The position numbers were made by a program, and so were the translations under genes. DNA of 6,298 nucleotides from Thermoplasmata archaeon (GTDB taxonomy: Archaea > Thermoplasmatota > Thermoplasmata > Halarchaeoplasmatales > Halarchaeoplasmataceae), in contig SKVC01000085.1 in NCBI GenBank assembly GCA_007129655.1, forward strand, positions 1 to 6,298, written 5' to 3'. The notes below the pieces were generated by a model. It was not told the origin of the DNA. It saw only the letters and a program-made list of their open reading frames with translations, and searched no databases. Each line of letters starts with the position of its first letter. The stretch's first letter is position 1. This document shows positions 1 through 4,545 of this stretch, one piece after another.

Positions 1-2
1 CC

Positions 3-302
3 GACAGTAATACTACGAACTATGTAACCATATTGATAAACAAGGCATTTGCCGACCAACACCTTGCGGATTCCGAAGGGAGCTTGGATATGTCCACAAG
101 TGATGCAGTGAACTACGAAGGGCTGGATGAATCCAACGCTAGTGCCGGGCATGCAGCGATGTATGTTTTCCATATCGAGAACTTCAGTACGCAGTGGATC
201 GAGATATCTGCGGACAGTACTCCAGCTCCCGGATTCGTATGGATGTTGCTGGCAGTCGCAGTACCTGTCGTCTTTTTCTCAATTCGTCGGAAGAAGCGAT
301 AA
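3..302 (+). CDS. C-terminal part of a secreted/surface protein with a PGF-CTERM-like anchor (5' end outside window)
   Basis: The reading frame is open from the left edge, so this is the last 99 residues of a longer protein. A TTG at 33 is available as a start, but nothing supports it as a real one. The visible part is acidic and rich in Ser, Asn and Asp, with possible N-glycosylation sequons (NTT, NAS, NFS), as in an extracellular domain. The end has three parts: a Thr-Pro-Ala-Pro-Gly-Phe motif, a hydrophobic stretch of about 17 residues (FVWMLLAVAVPVVFFSI), and a basic tail RRKKR. This tripartite layout is that of PGF-CTERM sorting signals, which archaeosortase A-type enzymes process and replace by a lipid anchor. 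It could also be a plain C-terminal membrane anchor. The function of the ectodomain cannot be told. It converges with the FtsZ-like gene, 24 bases away. Confidence 0.7.
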   Translation, partial: DSNTTNYVTILINKAFADQHLADSEGSLDMSTSDAVNYEGLDESNASAGHAAMYVFHIENFSTQWIEISADSTPAPGFVWMLLAVAVPVVFFSIRRKKR

Positions 303-328
303 AAAAACCCTTTTTTTTCTTTTTATTT
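301..328. terminator. Bidirectional oligo-T / A7-CCC-T8 terminator between convergent genes
   Basis: Seven A (301-307), CCC and eight T (311-318) fill the gap between the two convergent stop codons. The + strand then continues with C, five T, A and three T up to 328. Read in + the surface protein gene is followed by a long T tract. Read in - the FtsZ-like gene is followed by GGG and seven T. Archaeal RNA polymerase terminates at oligo-T on the non-template strand with little need for a hairpin, so both directions are served. The A/T arms could pair, but such a stem is weak. Confidence 0.65.
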
Positions 329-1253
329 ACGTTCCTGCTAATAGAGTTACCCTTGTTCTTTCCCCGATTGACGGATCTTTTCTGAGCCCCCACATTATAT
401 GTGCCTTCGGAGCGTGTTCTAATAATACATCAAGTGCATCTTGTGCCTCTATTTCCGCTCGCCCAACTCCGCTTGTAACCACGGCTAAAATCGTTTCGTA
501 ATCTTCCATATCATCCAACCAGGGAGAACGCAGTGCGTCATTGGATGCTCTCTTTCCGCGCTCGCGGCCTTTACCATATCCCGCTCCAATTCTGAATTCG
601 TTTACTCCATTACAGAATCGTTTCAGATGCGGTATATCTTCACGAGTGATAACGGTATTAAAGTCATCCATGGGTAATCTGATTATTGAGTTCATAACAC
701 TGAATGCCTTATTCATGGATATGTATGGATTCAACTTCATGAGTCGGCTGTTGTGAAAAACCGCCACTACATCTGCGTGATCCGATATCTTATCTTTGGC
801 TTCCATGGCCAATTCATGGCGTTGTTCACTCTCTGTTTTGAAGGGTAGTGCCACAAGTGCGATAGTTAATAAACCTAGTTTTTCTCCCAGTTGAGAACAG
901 GTATAGGATGTGTAGCTTCCGGTTTCGCCTCCCATCCCGGAAAGGATGTATATGATATCCATACTCTTCAACCTTCGTATCATCTTCTCTTCCGTTTGAT
1001 TCATAGGGCGATGGGTCAAAGATATTTTGTTATTGAACGTGTCTTTCATCTCTTGTATATCTACATGGATGAATGGGAGTTCTGGTAATCTATCTGAAAC
1101 TCCTACTTCATAGGCTTTCATGTTCGCAAATTTTTTGTCGTCTCGTACAGAAGAAAGTATATTTCTACCTGCACCTCCGATACCGAAAGCTAAAGTTTCC
1201 GGTCTTTTATTAGAGTCAGATATATCCGAACCAAATCTACGAGTCTCCGACAT
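327..1253 (-). CDS. Divergent FtsZ/tubulin-like protein, last gene of the operon
   Basis: This is a 308-residue tubulin/FtsZ-superfamily protein. Positive signs are the G box GIGGAGRN (24-31), the core GMGGETGS (106-113), PF-x2-E-x3-R (137-145; E141 and R145 match the FtsZ guanine/ribose contacts), Asn168 after the hydrophobic strand, AF-x3-N (183-188, Asn where FtsZ has Asp but tubulin has Asn), and the GAGYGKGRERG and SPWLDD stretch typical of the second FtsZ domain. Several features are abnormal. The T3 region between VDIQEMKD and the core is about 15-18 residues shorter than in FtsZ and has no GAGANP. The third T4 glycine is Glu110. The T7 loop reads TREDIPH (203-209) where FtsZ has NxDFAD, so the catalytic acidic residue is missing. 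The chain ends right after the last core strand (RVTLLAGT), without the linker or C-terminal peptide that binds FtsZ partners. It may bind nucleotide but be a poor GTPase. It lies 36 bases after the acidic small ORF with no clear ribosome binding site, but a T/A-rich box lies about 30 bases before ATG. I cannot place it firmly among the archaeal FtsZ1, FtsZ2, CetZ or FtsZ-like groups. Confidence 0.85.
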   Translation of the reverse strand: MSETRRFGSDISDSNKRPETLAFGIGGAGRNILSSVRDDKKFANMKAYEVGVSDRLPELPFIHVDIQEMKDTFNNKISLTHRPMNQTEEKMIRRLKSMDIIYILSGMGGETGSYTSYTCSQLGEKLGLLTIALVALPFKTESEQRHELAMEAKDKISDHADVVAVFHNSRLMKLNPYISMNKAFSVMNSIIRLPMDDFNTVITREDIPHLKRFCNGVNEFRIGAGYGKGRERGKRASNDALRSPWLDDMEDYETILAVVTSGVGRAEIEAQDALDVLLEHAPKAHIMWGLRKDPSIGERTRVTLLAGT

Positions 1254-1289
1254 GTAGAAGGTATAGAGATTATTAAGATAAAAATTTAT

Positions 1290-1454
1290 CTACTGAAGTG
1301 ATTGCTGTTGAATCAACTCGAAAAGTTCTACGGCATCATGGGAATCCATACCCGATGCCTCTAATACGGAATCGAAAATAAAGAACATACGTAGATATTC
1401 TATAGAATCTATATCCATCGAAGAGTCGGAATCAAAATCAAACTCTTCAAACAT
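1290..1454 (-). CDS. Small very acidic protein, 54 residues, unknown function
   Basis: A complete ORF lies in the 226-base gap between the DUF655 gene and the FtsZ-like gene. The start is ATG at 1454, with GGGAG six bases upstream (1461-1465), and the stop is TAG. The protein begins MFEEFDFDSDSSMDIDS and has 14 Asp/Glu against one Arg and one His. After the acidic head come a hydrophobic, probably helical stretch YLRMFFIFDSVLEASGM (20-36) and a second likely helix DAVELFELIQQQ (40-51). There is no signal peptide, no Cys and no known motif that I recognise. A TTG directly before the ATG is in frame but less likely as a start. Spacing of 25 bases from the gene before and 36 from the gene after suggests co-transcription. 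A partner or regulator of the FtsZ-like protein is a guess from position only. Chance ORF remains possible, but the well-placed ribosome binding site, the complete filling of the gap and the two amphipathic helices argue against it. Confidence 0.6.
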   Translation of the reverse strand: MFEEFDFDSDSSMDIDSIEYLRMFFIFDSVLEASGMDSHDAVELFELIQQQSLQ

Positions 1455-1460
1455 CAAGAT

Positions 1461-1465
1461 CTCCC
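1461..1465 (-). promoter_or_regulatory. Ribosome binding site of the acidic small ORF
   Basis: GGGAG on the minus strand, six bases before ATG at 1454. It lies in the 25-base gap after the DUF655 stop codon and is the main evidence that the small ORF is translated from that ATG. Confidence 0.55.
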
Positions 1466-1479
1466 TTGTACAACGCCTA

Positions 1480-2028
1480 TCATTCTGCCACCCATACTTT
1501 GTATTTGATATCAGGATTCTGTAATTCTTTCAATATTCTTTCCTTTATCAATTTTCTGGGTTTGTGTACCATAGGAACTCTTTCTACTAAGTCGTCGAAA
1601 TCCTTAAAATTTCCGTTCCTTCTTTCTCTTAGAACCGCTTCCATCTTTTTCATACCCATTCCAGGAAGCAAATCAAGCATATGATACTTTTTCGTTATCG
1701 GTCGTGCATTGTTAAAGAATTCGATGAATCTGTCCTCTTTCAATTTGATTATATCTTCTACCGTATAGGGTATTTCGCTTTGGGCTGTGTGGGTAAGTTC
1801 ATCCCATTTTATACGGCGCTTTACGTGTTTGATTTTAGTCCTTTTATCCAAATCTTTACCTATGTATACTCGCTCACCGATTTCTATTTGTACTTCTTCT
1901 TTAGGTATAAGTTCGAATAACTTAAATTCATCTTGTCCGAGAGCTAGAACAAGGGGTTCGTGTTTGTATCCTCTGTCGTCGGGTCTTCCCTCTGCTAGAT
2001 AATCCAATACATAAGCATAATCTTCCAT
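1480..2028 (-). CDS. DUF655 family protein (OB-like N-terminus, helix-hairpin-helix C-terminus)
   Basis: The 182-residue protein matches the archaeal DUF655 family in length, motifs and gene position. Residues 1-75 open with MEDYAYVLDYL and form a small beta-rich domain with ERVYIGKD and a basic KRTKIKHVKRRIKW patch. Residues 115-150 hold a helix-hairpin-helix unit, LLPGMGMKK (120-128), followed by a basic helix (AVLRERRNG) and FKDFDDLVERVP, which is characteristic of the family. Both parts suggest nucleic-acid binding. The exact role is not established, though location between RNA polymerase and ribosome genes suggests RNA. The start ATG has GAGG (2037-2040) eight bases upstream, overlapping the rpoF stop codon, so translation is probably coupled to rpoF. 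Confidence 0.92.
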   Translation of the reverse strand: MEDYAYVLDYLAEGRPDDRGYKHEPLVLALGQDEFKLFELIPKEEVQIEIGERVYIGKDLDKRTKIKHVKRRIKWDELTHTAQSEIPYTVEDIIKLKEDRFIEFFNNARPITKKYHMLDLLPGMGMKKMEAVLRERRNGNFKDFDDLVERVPMVHKPRKLIKERILKELQNPDIKYKVWVAE

Positions 2029-2038
2029 TTTATCTGCC

Positions 2039-2368
2039 TCACAGGTATTTTTTTATGACTTTAATTATCTCTTTGCAGTCATCTTCTGAAGGAGTGAAAC
2101 GATCACGAGAGAATATAGCTCTAACTCCGTCTTTATCTTGCGGTAGTATGTCCACCGTTTTATATGCTAGTTTGGTGGGCATGAATTCAAAAGTTTCCTC
2201 AAGCTCTTTTAATAGTTTTTTTGCATCTTCAACTTCCATATCTGCAAATTTTTCAGCGTGAGTAAGTGCGAGGGTCTGTTCATAGTTTAGTTCCCTTGAC
2301 TCTGCTTGAGAATTGATCAAATCCTTAACCTCTGCAAGTGTCATATACCTAGTTTCATCGTCACCCAT
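2039..2368 (-). CDS. rpoF: DNA-directed RNA polymerase subunit Rpo4 (RpoF)
   Basis: The 109-residue protein is the archaeal counterpart of eukaryotic Rpb4. With Rpo7 (RpoE) it forms the stalk of RNA polymerase, which helps open-complex formation and binds emerging RNA. Evidence is the family length, the N-terminal MTLAEVKDLI segment followed by an ELNYEQTLALTHAEKF helix, the central acidic helical part (DAKKLLKELEETFEFMPTKLAYKTVDILP), and the C-terminal HRDC-like helix pair DRFTPSEDDCKEIIKVIKKYL. Its place just after rpl21e is the usual archaeal one. The ATG follows AGGAG (2374-2378) by five bases, in a 10-base gap after the eL21 stop. rpoE is not in this window. Confidence 0.93.
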   Translation of the reverse strand: MGDDETRYMTLAEVKDLINSQAESRELNYEQTLALTHAEKFADMEVEDAKKLLKELEETFEFMPTKLAYKTVDILPQDKDGVRAIFSRDRFTPSEDDCKEIIKVIKKYL

Positions 2369-2373
2369 ATTAT

Positions 2374-2378
2374 CTCCT
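2374..2378 (-). promoter_or_regulatory. Ribosome binding site of rpoF
   Basis: AGGAG on the minus strand, five bases before the rpoF ATG at 2368 and immediately after the rpl21e TAG. It is the strongest Shine-Dalgarno match in the operon and fixes the rpoF start. Confidence 0.7.
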
Positions 2379-2669
2379 CTAGTCTATTTTACGAAGGTGT
2401 TCTGCACGTGCTATTATGATCTTTTCCTTCTTACCGTCTTTGATCTTAAGTTTGAATGCCTTACCCTGTTTACCGATTATAGTTCCTACGTTTGCTTGGA
2501 ACCTACGGTGAGGTTGTCCTTTATGAACACTGGGTTCAATTACAATACGCGCTCTTTCTCCTTCTTCGAACTCCTGCAACGCCCTGGTTATGGGTATTAA
2601 CCCGCGTTCCCTTGGTTTCTTTCGGAGAATGTTTCTCGTACCTTGTCGTATGCCTTTCGACTTTTTCAT
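2379..2669 (-). CDS. rpl21e: 50S ribosomal protein eL21 (L21e)
   Basis: The 96-residue, strongly basic protein belongs to the archaeal/eukaryotic-specific large-subunit protein family eL21. The N-terminus SKGIRQGTRNILRKKPRERG is the family hallmark (G-x-R-x-GTR). It is followed by an SH3-like barrel with EFEEGERARIVIEPSVHKGQPHRRFQ and G-x-I-x-G-KQGKAFKLKI, where KGxPHxRFxGxxG is the typical central motif. Here Ala replaces the Gly after RFQ. The ATG overlaps the pus10 stop as ATGA (4 bases), so translation is probably coupled to pus10. Confidence 0.95.
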   Translation of the reverse strand: MKKSKGIRQGTRNILRKKPRERGLIPITRALQEFEEGERARIVIEPSVHKGQPHRRFQANVGTIIGKQGKAFKLKIKDGKKEKIIIARAEHLRKID

Positions 2670-3895
2670 TTTACCACTTCTTTATCTTCGTAATGTACGT
2701 CCAATACATCAAGATATTTGACGTTACATTCCGTATCTAATTCGTCTGCTAAACTGGGTATCGTTCTTCCTTCATCGCCATGGATGAATTCCTTAACATA
2801 TGTACCCGCTTGGCATTTTATAGATATCTCAGCATTGTCGCCGTCAAGTCTTAGTAATTGGATGTCGTATATCTTTCTTTTCCTTACCTTGTCCGCTCGT
2901 CTGTGAGTCACTCTTGTCGGTGTACGTTGAGATATAGTTACTCCCTTGCAAGATTCGATTACCTTATTAAATGTTACCCTCGAAACTTTGTCATTCAGGT
3001 CGATGGTTACCTTGTATGATTTTTCGGGTTGAATGGTTTTTATTTCCTGAATTTCATTCCTAACTGAAAAACGAAGTGAATCTATTTCTACTCTACCATC
3101 TTTATCGACTAGATCTTTAAGTTCTTGTAGATCGACCTCTCTATTTACGGGTTTCTTGACTTCTATAACAAAAGGTCTGCCATCACCCAGCATCAAAGCG
3201 TCGATATCTTCTCTACCCATTCCATGTAGAACAGCCCTTTCTCCCTCCGTCATCTCTAAGAGTGGTTCGGCTATTATCTCTTCTACGCTTGTGGGGTACA
3301 TCTTACCCTTCCCGTTGCAATGGCTGCATCCGATACCTCTGCATCTTTTGCAGTCCCATTGTGTTTGCGGTATATCCCGGGATAGTTTTCGGTACCTTCC
3401 GTAAATGAACAAGGGGCCGATCTCGATCTCTACGGTGTCGAATCTCGTGTCGATTATTGCCTTTACATCCGGCGCTTCCAGGTCTACTTCCGCTTCGAGC
3501 ATATCGTCAACTCTTTTACCGACTTCCCTGTTGATCTCGGATTTGATAGGGGAAGAAGTTGTTATATCCAATTCCGCCCATAGCTGTTCTTCGGCTTCTT
3601 CGATCGAAGGATCTATCCTAGAACCCACTAAGAATGTTTCAAAATCTAACCCTTCCAGTTCTTCCACTATTATATCCGCAAGAGATTGGAACTCACTACA
3701 CAGATCGCTACATAGATGGCAATCCTCCGTCTTCTGCTGAACATTGTTATCATCATCCATAGAACGGAAGACTCTCAGGGCTTTACCCCTCTCTTCATTC
3801 GTGAGACCATGGCCTAATTGAGCGAACAATCGTCCCCGACAATGATCGCAAAGTTCCAGCTTCGCCGTCTCTTCCGCCTTTTCCAGCAAATCCAT
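2666..3895 (-). CDS. pus10: tRNA pseudouridine synthase Pus10
   Basis: The 409-residue protein is an archaeal Pus10, which makes pseudouridine at tRNA position 55 and, in many archaea, 54. The N-terminal part carries two CxxC pairs (C16/C19 and C59/C62) for zinc, in the THUMP-containing region. A second Cys cluster follows in the middle, C182-x2-C185 and C190-x2-C193, as CKRCRGIGCSHCNGKGKMY, typical of the family. The catalytic region is GREDIDALMLGDGRPFVIEVKKP, starting at 227. D232 is the likely catalytic Asp (D230 is the alternative). The end holds GTYVKEFIHGDEGRTIPSL, the conserved C-terminal motif. Where I recall the family having D-V-R-M-L-G, this protein has D-A-L-M-L-G. The ATG is the only sensible start, since no in-frame start lies between it and the TATA box. 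It opens the operon with rpl21e, rpoF and DUF655. Confidence 0.95.
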   Translation of the reverse strand: MDLLEKAEETAKLELCDHCRGRLFAQLGHGLTNEERGKALRVFRSMDDDNNVQQKTEDCHLCSDLCSEFQSLADIIVEELEGLDFETFLVGSRIDPSIEEAEEQLWAELDITTSSPIKSEINREVGKRVDDMLEAEVDLEAPDVKAIIDTRFDTVEIEIGPLFIYGRYRKLSRDIPQTQWDCKRCRGIGCSHCNGKGKMYPTSVEEIIAEPLLEMTEGERAVLHGMGREDIDALMLGDGRPFVIEVKKPVNREVDLQELKDLVDKDGRVEIDSLRFSVRNEIQEIKTIQPEKSYKVTIDLNDKVSRVTFNKVIESCKGVTISQRTPTRVTHRRADKVRKRKIYDIQLLRLDGDNAEISIKCQAGTYVKEFIHGDEGRTIPSLADELDTECNVKYLDVLDVHYEDKEVVK

Positions 3896-3916
3896 GTGAC
3901 GGCCATTGCACTTCCG

Positions 3917-3926
3917 TATATATATA
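3917..3926 (-). promoter_or_regulatory. TATA box of the pus10-rpl21e-rpoF operon
   Basis: TATATATATA on the minus strand, centred about 26 bases before the A of the pus10 ATG. CAAACATC lies just upstream of it, resembling the purine-rich BRE. No Shine-Dalgarno match lies between box and ATG. Archaeal TATA boxes sit about 26 bases before the start of transcription, so the mRNA probably starts at or next to the ATG and is leaderless. Confidence 0.65.
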
Positions 3927-3989
3927 GATGTTTGGTTCTACAGAAAGGATGGTGTTGTTAAATTTTCATTCGTTGGTATAAGTGGTATC

Positions 3990-4412
3990 TCAGATACTCC
4001 TAGCTATGCTGTGCAGCCGTTCTTTGGTCAGCAGAAGTACCGTTGTCAATATGGTGATGAAGGCTGCTTCGAAGATGAAGCCCTGTTGTACCATTATGCC
4101 GATAAGGAAGGTGATGAAGAAGGCTACCGGAGTAGTTATACCTACGGTATGGACTTCGTACTTGAGGTAGGCGAGCAGTAGCGCGAATCCTCCGAAGATG
4201 ATCACACCGAGTTCTACCAGGGGGAGGTTCATCTCCGTTGCAAGAAATGAAAAAACTACTCCTGTGAGGGATGCTAGAGGAAAGGTCCGTACACCGGCTA
4301 TGACCATCTTGTCCTCTTTTCGATGTTCTCTTTCCAAACCGATAAGGGCACCCATGCCTATAGCTACCAGGGAGTGTAGGATGATGCTAATGTCGATGAA
4401 CTCAATGGCCAT
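3990..4412 (-). CDS. MgtC/SapB-family small integral membrane protein
   Basis: The 140-residue protein has about five hydrophobic segments (roughly 5-25, 45-59, 64-83, 90-109 and 112-128). The MgtC/SapB N-terminal domain is shown by GALIGLERE (21-29), the GVRTFPLASLTG segment (40-51), a GGFALLLAYLKY helix and GITTPVAFFITFLIG (91-105), all at family positions. Proteins of this domain sit in the cytoplasmic membrane. Bacterial MgtC is tied to magnesium limitation and control of ATP synthase, but archaeal members have no firm function. The many archaeal relatives with a DUF4010 extension are about 400 residues long, whereas this one stops at LHSIARSI. The bases after the stop show no continuation in another frame, so it looks like a genuine stand-alone domain. 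It has its own TATA box and lies 94 bases before pus10. Confidence 0.88.
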   Translation of the reverse strand: MAIEFIDISIILHSLVAIGMGALIGLEREHRKEDKMVIAGVRTFPLASLTGVVFSFLATEMNLPLVELGVIIFGGFALLLAYLKYEVHTVGITTPVAFFITFLIGIMVQQGFIFEAAFITILTTVLLLTKERLHSIARSI

Positions 4413-4433
4413 GACACCTTATCGGTTGTAGGT

Positions 4434-4441
4434 TATTTATA
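4434..4441 (-). promoter_or_regulatory. TATA box of the MgtC-family gene
   Basis: TATAAATA on the minus strand, centred about 26 bases before the ATG at 4412, inside the short palindrome GTTAT-AA-ATAAC (4432-4443). A GTAAAG element just upstream may be the BRE. The distance predicts a leaderless or almost leaderless mRNA, although GGTG lies four bases before ATG and could act as a weak ribosome binding site. Confidence 0.6.
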
Positions 4442-4503
4442 ACTTTACGGTGACAGTGATAGGTTCAGGGAAAACTAATATACACCTTTCTATTTCTAAT
4501 GAT

Positions 4504-4521
4504 TCCCGAGTTTAATCGGGA
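4504..4521. repeat. Perfect inverted repeat, possible operator of the flavodiiron gene
   Basis: TCCCGA (4504-4509), six-base spacer GTTTAA, TCGGGA (4516-4521). The dyad is perfect and is directly followed by a TATA-like box, 24 bases before the flavodiiron ATG. This is a usual size and position for a dimeric winged-helix repressor or activator site. As RNA it would be a 6-bp hairpin, but no T tract follows, so a terminator is unlikely. Confidence 0.5.
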
Positions 4522-4522
4522 G

Positions 4523-4530
4523 ATATAAAA
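4523..4530 (+). promoter_or_regulatory. TATA-like box before the flavodiiron gene
   Basis: ATATAAAA, centred about 20 bases before ATG 4546. If used with normal spacing, transcription would start near 4552, inside the first codons, and translation would have to start at ATG 4561. A weaker TA-rich element (TAATATAC, 4476-4483) would instead give a leader of about 40 bases containing the dyad and the GAGGT site. Which one works is unclear. Confidence 0.4.
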
Positions 4531-4533
4531 ACC

Positions 4534-4538
4534 GAGGT
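4534..4538 (+). promoter_or_regulatory. Ribosome binding site of the flavodiiron gene
   Basis: GAGGT, seven bases before ATG 4546. It supports that ATG over the in-frame ATG at 4561 and implies a transcript with a leader. Confidence 0.5.
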
Positions 4539-4545
4539 ATCAAAA

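Noticed and set aside
33..35. TTG as a true start of the left-edge gene
   Set aside because: The frame is open to the window edge with coding-like sequence, no ribosome binding site precedes the TTG, and a C-terminally anchored surface protein needs a longer N-terminal part with a signal peptide.
127..501. Open + frame of 124 codons crossing the convergent gap
   Set aside because: It overlaps the surface-protein C-terminus in another frame and then runs antisense through the FtsZ-like gene. The translated poly-T part (FFLFI) and Ser/Cys-rich rest look like a shadow.
3985..3997. GTATC-TCA-GATAC inverted repeat at the MgtC stop codon, as a terminator
   Set aside because: The stem is only five pairs and no T tract follows on the minus strand, so chance is as likely.
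3906..4181. Open frame on the + strand of 91 codons across the end of the MgtC gene
   Set aside because: It is antisense to a well-supported membrane protein, its product shows no family motif, and it overlaps the pus10 TATA box.
4413..4545. A small RNA or riboswitch in the divergent intergenic region
   Set aside because: Apart from the short dyad, TATA boxes and ribosome binding sites I see no paired structure of riboswitch size.
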